Shown in pieces: positions 16,816 through 25,049 of a stretch of 64,000 bases of DNA. How positions within the stretch are numbered: the stretch's first letter is position 1; each line of letters begins with the position of its first letter. Under the pieces are notes generated by a model. The model made no database searches and was not told the DNA's origin. It saw nothing but the letters and a program-made list of their open reading frames with translations. The position numbers were made by a program, and so were the translations under genes. The DNA is from JAURDE01 sp965365285 (GTDB lineage Bacteria > Bdellovibrionota > Bacteriovoracia > Bacteriovoracales > Bacteriovoracaceae), in assembly GCA_965365285.1 (NCBI GenBank), contig CBDUBC010000002.1, positions 1 to 64,000 of the forward strand, given 5' to 3'.

Positions 16816-17766
16816 ATGAAAGAAAAGACAATGCTTCGAGCTAGTTTTTTATCCTCGATCCGCAGATTCTTTGAAGAAAAAGGGTTTTTGGAGGCTTTAA
16901 CGCCCCCCATGGTTGAAAATCCCGGAATGGAACCCCATATTCATCCTTTTGAGGTTATTGGAGCAAAAGATCAAATCTCAAAAGGCTATCTCCAGACTTC
17001 CCCTGAATTTCATATGAAAGAGCTGCTCTCTCATGGTCTCGAAAAAATCTATAATATTAGCTACTGTTTTCGAGATGAGCCTCAGGGGCAACACCATCGA
17101 AATCAGTTCATCATGCTTGAGTGGTATAGAGCAAATGTTTATTATGAGCAAATTGAAAAAGATAGTAGGGATCTTATCGACTATCTTATAATTAATTGTC
17201 CTCATGTAGACTCTAACTGGAGAGAAAAAGAATGGTCTTGCTTAACCGTGGAAGAAGCCATTCAAAAGTTTTGTAGATTCTCCATCCTTGAACATCTCGA
17301 AGTTGACTCACTAAGGAAAAGGATTGAGGCCGATTTTAAAGATGTCCCACTACCCCCTGAAGAACTCTCTTGGGATGATTTGTTTTTTCTTCTATTCCTT
17401 AATAAGGTAGAGCCCAAATTAAAAAAATACCCTCTTCTTATCCTTAAAGAATATCCTCACCATCTAAGTGCCCTCTCCACTCTCAAAAAGAAAGATCCAC
17501 GAGTTTGTGAGCGATTTGAAATTTATTTAAATGGGGTTGAAGTCGGAAATTGCTTCAATGAGCTTACTGACTATAAAGAGCAGATAAGCCGATTTCAAAA
17601 AGATGAGACCCTTAAACAAGAGCTCTATGGTTATAAGCTCCCTTTTCCGAAAGTGATGGAATCGAGCCTAAAAAGAGGTCTCCCAACTTCGGCCGGAATT
17701 GCTGTAGGGGTCGAAAGGCTAGCAGCAGAATTGAGCGGGAGTAATCACTGCTTTTGGTCTGAGTAA
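16816..17766 (+). CDS. epmA: EpmA-like elongation factor P--(R)-beta-lysine ligase (LysRS-like)
   Basis: A class II lysyl-tRNA synthetase core without the anticodon-binding domain (316 residues). Class II motif 2 is FRDEP with NQFIMLEWYR, and motif 3 is GIAVGVERLA; YLQTSPEFHMK and GNCFNELTD also match EpmA/GenX. EpmA attaches beta-lysine to a lysine of EF-P, easing stalling at polyproline. EF-P and the aminomutase EpmB are not in this window. The ribosome site AGGAGG is only one base from the ATG at 16816, so initiation at 16831 cannot be excluded. Its end overlaps the convergent gene by 22 bases. Confidence 0.85.
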   Translation: MKEKTMLRASFLSSIRRFFEEKGFLEALTPPMVENPGMEPHIHPFEVIGAKDQISKGYLQTSPEFHMKELLSHGLEKIYNISYCFRDEPQGQHHRNQFIMLEWYRANVYYEQIEKDSRDLIDYLIINCPHVDSNWREKEWSCLTVEEAIQKFCRFSILEHLEVDSLRKRIEADFKDVPLPPEELSWDDLFFLLFLNKVEPKLKKYPLLILKEYPHHLSALSTLKKKDPRVCERFEIYLNGVEVGNCFNELTDYKEQISRFQKDETLKQELYGYKLPFPKVMESSLKRGLPTSAGIAVGVERLAAELSGSNHCFWSE

Positions 17767-18506
17767 TTCAAATAATTAAATACTCTATGAAGCTTAATCA
17801 TAAGCTCCGACTTTAATAAATCCTTAGAAACTCCAAGGGCCCAGTCTTTGTGAACCTGTGCAGTGCTTTCCTTGCGAAGATTACTTTGAAAAAGGTTTGG
17901 AAAACCTTCACTTAAATTCACTGATAGAAGAGCGTACCAAGAACTAAGATCATCATAGCTTGTAAAACGATCCACTAGATTAAGATATTTTTCAATAACA
18001 AGTCTTTTTAGAAGAAAAAAGTTTAACCCTTGAAGCTGCTCTTTTTTAATTGAATTTCCTGTGAATTTACGTAAATGATCGGGAATAAAGTCCCATAACT
18101 TTTGTTGTGATGGATAATCTCCTTGTTCTAAATTATAGTATACGGAATCAAGGACAAGAGCATGATAAATTCCTTCTCGGCTGCCCTCTTGAGAGAGAAC
18201 ATTAAACCATTTTGAAAAATCCTTCTCTGAGAGTTCACCCATTCGAGTAACCTTATAAATTTCTCTTAAAAAGATATAATCATAGCGCTCTTTTTCCATA
18301 GCAGACATCTTCTTGGCCTCTGGGTTTTCAATCCCCTTCCCATTATTCGCTTTAGGAAAAGCTGGCATGATAATTTTCTCAGAAGGTAATTCACCAAAAA
18401 TTTGAACTGTTAAGGACTCTCCTAATAGCTTCCTACTCAGTACTCGCCAGTCTGTAGAGTGAGCATTAAAGGAAAAAAGAAAAATACTAAGGATTAAAAA
18501 TTTCAT
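17745..18506 (-). CDS. Secreted protein, unknown function
   Basis: The ATG at 18506 gives a clean signal peptide (MKFLILSIFLFSFNAHS); the longer frame to 18551 would start with TTG and bury that peptide, so it is rejected. The mature part is about 235 residues, mainly helical with many charged residues (DWRVLSRKLLGES, GIYHALVLDSVYY, DWALGVSKDLL). No enzyme motif or family is recognised. It is convergent with epmA and overlaps its end by 22 bases. Confidence 0.7.
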   Translation of the reverse strand: MKFLILSIFLFSFNAHSTDWRVLSRKLLGESLTVQIFGELPSEKIIMPAFPKANNGKGIENPEAKKMSAMEKERYDYIFLREIYKVTRMGELSEKDFSKWFNVLSQEGSREGIYHALVLDSVYYNLEQGDYPSQQKLWDFIPDHLRKFTGNSIKKEQLQGLNFFLLKRLVIEKYLNLVDRFTSYDDLSSWYALLSVNLSEGFPNLFQSNLRKESTAQVHKDWALGVSKDLLKSELMIKLHRVFNYLNYSDQKQ

Positions 18507-18716
18507 AATTATGTTCTCTGTCTTAGGGGAGAGAAAAATTTTCCGTGTCAAATACCATACTTTTACAGTTTTAGTGTATACGCTTTTTCAGTAAGTTGGC
18601 ACCTTTTAAACTCATATTTTTGGCATTTTTAAAACCGAGTAATTTCAACGGAAAAGATTAAACTCTTAAAAACACTCAAGCAAAAATTCTTTCTAAAATC
18701 AGAAAGATTTAGTGAC

Positions 18717-18722
18717 GATAAT
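18717..18722 (+). promoter_or_regulatory. -10 box directly before the giant lipoprotein gene
   Basis: GATAAT is followed by six bases and then the ATG at 18729. No Shine-Dalgarno lies between or upstream, and no convincing -35 is seen. This suggests transcription from the A of the ATG. Confidence 0.35.
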
Positions 18723-18728
18723 AAAATC

Positions 18729-21700
18729 ATGAAATTGTACAGATTTAATCTAAAGCTCTCGCTAGTGCTCATGCTGATGTGGATCCTTCAAGGTTGTATG
18801 CCAGATAGTTTCACGAAGTTCAAAGAAGATCCTCAAAAGAAGGAACCTGTACTTTCTGATGGAGTGACGGATGACTCAGACAATGGTGGATTGGGTGCAC
18901 CAGTCGATGGAGTGACATACTCTACCCCTCCTACAACTCTCGCTTATTCTACTCCAACCATTATTGCGGATAAATCAACTGCCGAGAGAACCATTACCAT
19001 CGACACAGCATTTATGAGAGCTCTTGATGGAGGAGAAATTCGATCTGGAGAGATTTCATTCTCTCTACTATCTGCTAAAGATAAATTCGGAAATACAATT
19101 ACAGATGCTAAACTCCCAGATGGAATTGACCTTAATCCCTCTAATGGAAATTTAACTGGTGTAGCAAACGCCTTCATTGATAAAAATGTTTATACCATTC
19201 GAGGAACTCACATTACTGGAGTGAAAAGAGATACTAACGTAACCATCTCTATCGCAACTCTTCCTACTGCAGTTCGATACCCACAATATTTAGCAGAGAA
19301 TCCTTCACCTCCACCTGTTTCAGGCTGTACTCATATTCCCAACCTCGTAAAACTTATTATAGAGGTAGATGACGTTTCTGATTTTTCTAAGTGCCAGTTA
19401 GTTACAAGTGATAAAGGTGCACATGGATTCATATCCTCTGTAGACCCTACAAATAATATCCTCTTTGTCGATATGGCCAGTACCAGTTCTGACCTTTATT
19501 TTTCAGCGGGCGACAAACTAGATAGTGAAGCTGCTCCCTCATCTGGATCAACTGGATTTGGGTACTTCTTTGAAAAAGCTAAAATTAGTAAAATCACCTA
19601 TTCCTTTTTAAGCTCTAAAAATATTGTTGGATTTACACCTCAGGTTTCTCCAGAAATTACAGATGTGAGTGAACTGAATTCTCTTCGATACTCAATCAGT
19701 CCAGATATCACTCAATATGGACTCAGTTTCATTAAACAAGCCTCGAATGCCCCAGGTGGTACTATTTCTGGATTGGCTACTAAGTCTATTCCAAGTACAC
19801 CTTTTAACATCACGGTTAAAAATATTAATAACAAGGTTCTTTCAGCTCCCATTAACATCAGTGCACAGGCCATCTCTGAACCGAAGGTTTTATCTGAAGT
19901 AAATTATGCCTTTGAGCCTGAGAAAAAACAGATCATTAGAGTTCAAAGCCTACAAGATACTCTAGGACAAGATCTTGAAATTGGAGATATTGTTGTTCAA
20001 GCAACTTCAGGCTCTAGAGGACGAATTACTCTAATTGAAGCAGACTCTGCTCCCAGTGTAGCCGGATTTATTCATGTTGATATCTTAAAGTCGCTTTCTG
20101 GTACCTATAAGATATTTGATCTCAACCCACTTTCAAGTCGTTTTGATAGAAACTTTAATGAATATCCTCTTTCGCTAGGCGTTTCTCTTGTAACAGAACA
20201 AATATTTGGTAGAAGACTGGTTCTTAATGTAGCAGACATAAGAAATTTTGAAGTTGATGGATATGTTAGTAATGATAGAGGAACGATTGCAAAAGTTAAG
20301 GATATCGTTTCTACAAGTACCCAATCCACATCTAACTCGGGTGTCATCATCGATCGAGCTATTCCAGGTAAACTTTATGTTGATATCGAAAATGGAAGTA
20401 AGGGACTCTTTAAAAATGGAGACCTAATTGATAATGCTGAAATTTATGTTATTGCTATTGATACAATTAGTGGAAATGTTGAAAACGCTCTTCAAACCAA
20501 CGTACCATTTTCTTTCTCTCCTATTGTTGAGCCTGAAATCACAGATCAGGAGTTTAACAGTATTACGTGGGAAGTCTCACCTAGTCTTCCAAACGGACCA
20601 TCCTGCTTAGGGATCAGCGGAAGCCTCCTTGATCATCATTCAAAATCAGACTGTATAGCAGTCGGATCTTGGCTAAGTAGTTGTAGTATCCCTGAAAGAA
20701 CAAGCAGAATAGATTGTGAAAATCCTGGTAAATGGAATAGTGGACCTTATTTTGATAACAACACAGGGGTCTTTTATGGTCTTGAAGCTGAAAATGATTT
20801 TCCTCCACAAGCTTTCACAGTAAAAGCGACTAACGTTAGTGGTATTGTTAAAGAAACACAAATTACACTGAGCTCTAACTCCCCTCCACGAGGACTCAAC
20901 TATTCCAGTAACGTTCTTATAAAGCTGGACAATGATGGTGCTATCTTTAATGAAAAAGATGAGATCGCCTCAAAAGGTGGAGCTGTCGGTATTATCGAAA
21001 GAGAAAAGTTTGTCTTTAATAATGAAACATATCTTTTTGTAAGAATTAGAGAAGGGGAATTTAAAGTCGGTGAGGATCTTGATAATAACTCTAAGTTCTT
21101 TAGCCAAAAATCTAGAATTGTTTGGGTTTCCCCAGTTTCGATGGTTCTCAAATATGCCAATATTGGCCCCTTTGGAAGCGGAAACTATGTTGAAAACAAT
21201 ATTGTATCCATTGGTAATTGTTTTAATGCTTCGGGAACAAATATCAACCGCGCTAGTGAATATGATTGTATTGTAAATGCTAGTGGACGTTTTGAATCTA
21301 ATGCTGAAGCACAAGTTATACTAAACGATACAACTAATAATTTGATTTATTTAAGACATTTTTTTGGAACCTTTGCAACGGGAATGACTTTTGGTCGAAA
21401 ATCAACCGACGCACAGATCTCGACCATTAATCAGGTAATAAGTCCGAATGTTATGGTTACCACAAGTTCTCCTCCCGGAAGTGACTTCGCGGTTGGACAA
21501 AACTTTAGTATCGGTAAGGTACCTCCTGTATGCAATACTTCATGTAACTCAGATCCAGACGATGCTACCGGTACTGTCCAATTAGTTAATAGTCCTAATA
21601 ATCAAATCCTTCTATCTGTTGCGCCAGCATCAGGCTACGTAAAGGTTGCTGAGCCACCTAATATAACTCAAAGAAGGGTCTATCGATCGAACCCCATTAA

Positions 21701-23531
21701 TAGTCCTGGTAAAAATATTAATAGTACAAATGAGTACCGAGAAATCAATCAGGTTCAATTTGAAAATAGCTTTTTTATTTTAAGAGGACAAAAAGTTAGA
21801 CTTAAGCGCTCTCTACAATTTTCAAATGAAAGTAATTTAACATTTAAGATCTCACCTCCTCTCCCTCAGGGTCTTAAACTTGATACGAATGGGGATATTA
21901 TTCTTGATGAGGATGAAGCCAATCCAAAGCCTTCCAATTGGACGGTTTACACTGTAAGTGCATCTAATCCATTTGGAACCTCAACCTATACTTTCGGTTT
22001 AAAAGTAAAAGATTATTTTGGATTGATTGAAAATCTAGAAAAGAAGAATCTCTCCGGAATTCTTCATAAATCAGGTAGAAATTTTCATCGAGAACCTTGT
22101 ATGGTTACACAGGATCAGATCAACCTCTCCAATACTGCAGGAGGTGGAACTAGTAAGCATAAAGATATCCTCTGTATATACGATGTGGGTGAAGGGGAGC
22201 TAAATAAAGCAGGCCTTAATCTCGAAATTAATTTCGGAGATAATGTTTGTCAGCTCTATAGAAGAGAAGGCTACGCATTTTTTACTTATAAATATGAAAA
22301 AAGTAATTTGACTCTAAGTTCAGCAAGTAACCTCCCTTATGACGATCCAAGAAATGTGGAAATGACTGGAGATTATGCCTTCATACAGTGTGTGAACCAA
22401 GCAGGGTCTCCGGGTGTTCAATATCCCTCAGGACAATCACCTGAAGGTAGATGTGTTGGGAACTATGAGACAGCATCAGGAAATGTTAGCTGTGATGATG
22501 GAGAAGTAGGCGTGCGAACTCAGCGTTTTAGTCTCAAAAACTTCTGTCTTGATACCTCAGGAGCGGCAAAATCAGAAACCACCCTAGAGTCATGTCAAGC
22601 TGCCTACGGACGATGCAGTAACGGAACAAGCGTAAGTCGATCTAACTGTGAGGATAATTCTGGTACTTGTATTTTAGGTGGTCAAACAGATGGCTCGAGA
22701 TTAACTCGATCTGCTTGTGAAGGTGCATCAGGTTATTGGGTTCCTGAATTTGCATGGAATTCAACTCATTACTACGACCCAGATAACGGTTGCTATCCAA
22801 TGGATTTCTCAGTTTCTGACTCTTTTGCATGTTCTGATGAAGTAGGTAGTTGCAGCGTTGCCGATGGTGATGGAAATCCTCTTCTTACAAAGAGTGAATG
22901 TGAGCAAAACTCTGGAATATGGACTTCAAACGGCGTTTGGTTTGAGCAAGGATTTTGTGAAAAAGAACCACCTGTGAGTGGTGATAATATAGCCTGCGAA
23001 GGGACACCACTCAATTGTATCACTTCTCCGGACCAAGAACACGTTAAACCAAATGTTTATGTAGGTACTCTTGAGGAGTTTAAATCTATTACCCTAGCTC
23101 CATCAGCTAGTAACAGTAGTAATGTGACTCTAGCAAATTTTGTGGGCTCATTTTCAGCAGGCAATAGTTGTCTTAACAACAACACCTATGATTATGATAT
23201 TGCTACCTGGAGTGATCAACCGACAATAGATGATTTAAGCGGAAATCCGTCACTAGGAGACAATAATCCATTCGCTGGTGGTAATCCCTTTTATACTTAT
23301 AGCTGCTTAGATGGCTCAAATAATATTCTCGCAAGAATCCATCTTGTGGTTAGAGAATGGAATAGTAAGTTTAGCGCAAGAGATGCAATTGATCTAATCA
23401 ATCCACCAAGCCTAATGGACGCAGCTGGGAATGATGATTTTGGACAAGCCCTTGATAATTATTCAGATTGGAATTTTTACGTGCAACCCAATAATACTTG
23501 TTCGGATCCAAATATTAATTTCCCTGACTAA
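18729..23531 (+). CDS. Giant surface lipoprotein with Ig-like segments and Cys-rich repeats
   Basis: 1600 residues. A lipoprotein signal ends in WILQGC (Cys23). The following region has several segments in the style of putative Ig (He_PIG) domains: a strand, a short motif such as PDGIDLNPSNGNLTG, then YTIRGTH or FTVKATN. These recur near residues 65-180, 290-385, 600-720 and 1010-1110, separated by beta-rich parts with a repeated GDxVxx...GxIxxI theme. The C-terminal third is cysteine-rich, with repeated motifs of the form (S/T)(R/K)xxCExxSGxW. A surface or outer-membrane location is inferred. There is no catalytic motif; adhesion or cell-cell contact is possible. It overlaps the end of rimO by four bases. 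Confidence 0.8.
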   Translation: MKLYRFNLKLSLVLMLMWILQGCMPDSFTKFKEDPQKKEPVLSDGVTDDSDNGGLGAPVDGVTYSTPPTTLAYSTPTIIADKSTAERTITIDTAFMRALDGGEIRSGEISFSLLSAKDKFGNTITDAKLPDGIDLNPSNGNLTGVANAFIDKNVYTIRGTHITGVKRDTNVTISIATLPTAVRYPQYLAENPSPPPVSGCTHIPNLVKLIIEVDDVSDFSKCQLVTSDKGAHGFISSVDPTNNILFVDMASTSSDLYFSAGDKLDSEAAPSSGSTGFGYFFEKAKISKITYSFLSSKNIVGFTPQVSPEITDVSELNSLRYSISPDITQYGLSFIKQASNAPGGTISGLATKSIPSTPFNITVKNINNKVLSAPINISAQAISEPKVLSEVNYAFEPEKKQIIRVQSLQDTLGQDLEIGDIVVQATSGSRGRITLIEADSAPSVAGFIHVDILKSLSGTYKIFDLNPLSSRFDRNFNEYPLSLGVSLVTEQIFGRRLVLNVADIRNFEVDGYVSNDRGTIAKVKDIVSTSTQSTSNSGVIIDRAIPGKLYVDIENGSKGLFKNGDLIDNAEIYVIAIDTISGNVENALQTNVPFSFSPIVEPEITDQEFNSITWEVSPSLPNGPSCLGISGSLLDHHSKSDCIAVGSWLSSCSIPERTSRIDCENPGKWNSGPYFDNNTGVFYGLEAENDFPPQAFTVKATNVSGIVKETQITLSSNSPPRGLNYSSNVLIKLDNDGAIFNEKDEIASKGGAVGIIEREKFVFNNETYLFVRIREGEFKVGEDLDNNSKFFSQKSRIVWVSPVSMVLKYANIGPFGSGNYVENNIVSIGNCFNASGTNINRASEYDCIVNASGRFESNAEAQVILNDTTNNLIYLRHFFGTFATGMTFGRKSTDAQISTINQVISPNVMVTTSSPPGSDFAVGQNFSIGKVPPVCNTSCNSDPDDATGTVQLVNSPNNQILLSVAPASGYVKVAEPPNITQRRVYRSNPINSPGKNINSTNEYREINQVQFENSFFILRGQKVRLKRSLQFSNESNLTFKISPPLPQGLKLDTNGDIILDEDEANPKPSNWTVYTVSASNPFGTSTYTFGLKVKDYFGLIENLEKKNLSGILHKSGRNFHREPCMVTQDQINLSNTAGGGTSKHKDILCIYDVGEGELNKAGLNLEINFGDNVCQLYRREGYAFFTYKYEKSNLTLSSASNLPYDDPRNVEMTGDYAFIQCVNQAGSPGVQYPSGQSPEGRCVGNYETASGNVSCDDGEVGVRTQRFSLKNFCLDTSGAAKSETTLESCQAAYGRCSNGTSVSRSNCEDNSGTCILGGQTDGSRLTRSACEGASGYWVPEFAWNSTHYYDPDNGCYPMDFSVSDSFACSDEVGSCSVADGDGNPLLTKSECEQNSGIWTSNGVWFEQGFCEKEPPVSGDNIACEGTPLNCITSPDQEHVKPNVYVGTLEEFKSITLAPSASNSSNVTLANFVGSFSAGNSCLNNNTYDYDIATWSDQPTIDDLSGNPSLGDNNPFAGGNPFYTYSCLDGSNNILARIHLVVREWNSKFSARDAIDLINPPSLMDAAGNDDFGQALDNYSDWNFYVQPNNTCSDPNINFPD
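22524..22980 (+). repeat. Cys-rich repeat block in the giant lipoprotein
   Basis: Encodes three clear copies of a motif of about 35-60 residues: VSRSNCEDNSGTC, LTRSACEGASGYW and LTKSECEQNSGIW, each preceded by another Cys pair. Looser copies lie earlier in the protein (SRIDCENPGKW near 20706, EYDCIVNASGRF near 21259). The even number of cysteines per unit suggests disulphide-linked modules. Confidence 0.6.
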
Positions 23532-24877
23532 GAAACAATTTTTGCAATCAGATCAAAGCCTTCGACTTCAGTGACGAGGGCCTTTCTTATTTGCCCAACT
23601 GCCAATGGCATATCACTTGTATCATTGATGATCACAATACCATCAACGTCTGGTGCTTGACCTGTATGTCGTCCTTTGATTAAAAGCTCTGTTTCTTCAT
23701 GAAAGCCTTCAATTAAGACATCAATAGTCTTCCCAATATAGCTTTCATTTTTCTTTTCTGCTATTTCTTCTTGAACTTCATAAAGTCTATCGAAACGTGC
23801 TTCAATAATTTCTTGATCTACCTTGGGTTTTAGTTTAAATGCTGGGGTTCCATCTTCATCTGAATATCTAAATATTCCTATATGATCAAACTCAACAGTC
23901 TTCACCCCATCAATAAGAGCTTGAAAGTCTTCTTCTGTTTCGCCTGGGAATCCAACGATGATAGAGGTTCTAAGAACAAGATTTGGAATAAGAGTCCTAA
24001 GTTTAAGAACTTTATCTAAAATCTCTTTTCCGGTTATCTTTCTATTCATTCTTTTAAGAACAGAATCGGAAAAATGCTGAATTGGCATGTCAAGATAACT
24101 ACAGATTTTTGGCGAATTTGCCATTTTTTCCATAACCTGATCAGTCAGATCATCTGGGTACATGTAGAAAAGTCTAATCCACTCAATTCCTTCAATTTCT
24201 TCAAGACCACAAAGGAGCTTATAAAGGTCATCACCATTTAGGTCTGAACCGTAATCAGAGAGATCTTGAGAGATCAAATTAATTTCTTTAACACCAGTAG
24301 AGGCTAGTTTTTGTGCCTCTTCGATGAGAGATTCTACTGATCGGGAGCGCAGTTTTCCTCTAATGGTGGGAATAATACAGAACGTGCAGTTTCGATTACA
24401 ACCTTCTGAGACTTTGAGCCATGCTGTATAGAAAGGTGAAGTATTTACACGAGGATCAAATTCCGTATGGATAAACTTAGGAACCTCTACAAAAGACTTT
24501 TTTTCAAGTTTACCCTCTTCATGGGCCGTAATAAGTTTTGAAATTTTATGATACTCACCTGTTCCAATGAAAAGATCAACCTCAGGAAGCCCCTCTTCTA
24601 ATTCTGCAGTGTATCTTTGAGGAAGACAGCCAGAAACAGCAAGTGCCTTACACTTTCCTACTTCAGGATTCTTGAAGTCTGCCAATTCTAAAATCGTATC
24701 AATTGACTCTTTTTTTGAGGCTTCGATAAAAGAACAAGTATTAACGATAATTGCATCTGCAACCTTTGGATCTTGAGTGATTTGATAACCAGCAAGGCCC
24801 ATATAACCAAGCATGACCTGACTATCGACAAGGTTTTTAGAGCATCCTAAAGAGGTAAAATAAACATTTCTTTCCAT
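23528..24877 (-). CDS. rimO: Ribosomal protein S12 methylthiotransferase RimO
   Basis: A radical-SAM enzyme with two 4Fe-4S clusters that adds a methylthio group to an Asp of ribosomal protein S12. The N-terminal UPF0004 domain carries Cys12, Cys48 and Cys84; the radical-SAM domain has Cys160, Cys164, Cys167 (CNRNCTFC); a C-terminal TRAM domain follows. SLGCSKNLVDSE-like and LSDYG motifs separate it from MiaB. The length of 449 is normal. No Shine-Dalgarno is visible before the ATG (only a C-run on the mRNA strand), another possible case of leaderless or weak initiation. Confidence 0.95.
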   Translation of the reverse strand: MERNVYFTSLGCSKNLVDSQVMLGYMGLAGYQITQDPKVADAIIVNTCSFIEASKKESIDTILELADFKNPEVGKCKALAVSGCLPQRYTAELEEGLPEVDLFIGTGEYHKISKLITAHEEGKLEKKSFVEVPKFIHTEFDPRVNTSPFYTAWLKVSEGCNRNCTFCIIPTIRGKLRSRSVESLIEEAQKLASTGVKEINLISQDLSDYGSDLNGDDLYKLLCGLEEIEGIEWIRLFYMYPDDLTDQVMEKMANSPKICSYLDMPIQHFSDSVLKRMNRKITGKEILDKVLKLRTLIPNLVLRTSIIVGFPGETEEDFQALIDGVKTVEFDHIGIFRYSDEDGTPAFKLKPKVDQEIIEARFDRLYEVQEEIAEKKNESYIGKTIDVLIEGFHEETELLIKGRHTGQAPDVDGIVIINDTSDMPLAVGQIRKALVTEVEGFDLIAKIVS

Positions 24878-24985
24878 AGGGGGGCAAATTAATACACTTT
24901 ATTAAGGAAGACAAAGTTTCTGAATAAATTACTAAATTGAGCAATCCTGTACCCTAATAAAATCAATTAGTTACCGTTTGCCCGG

Positions 24986-25014
24986 TTGAATAAGCCCCCA
25001 TACTCTCATAGAAT
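24986..25014 (+). promoter_or_regulatory. Sigma70-type promoter of slt
   Basis: TTGAAT (24986-24991), a 17-base spacer and TAGAAT (25009-25014), each 5/6 to consensus. The predicted start is near 25021, leaving 29 bases to the ATG at 25050. Confidence 0.55.
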
Positions 25015-25049
25015 AGAGTGAGCGTTGAGAACTAAGGATGGTCTCGTTC

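Noticed and set aside
18507..18551. TTG-initiated extension of the secreted protein at 17745
   Set aside because: It would bury the signal peptide 15 residues inside the protein, and an ATG gives a normal one.
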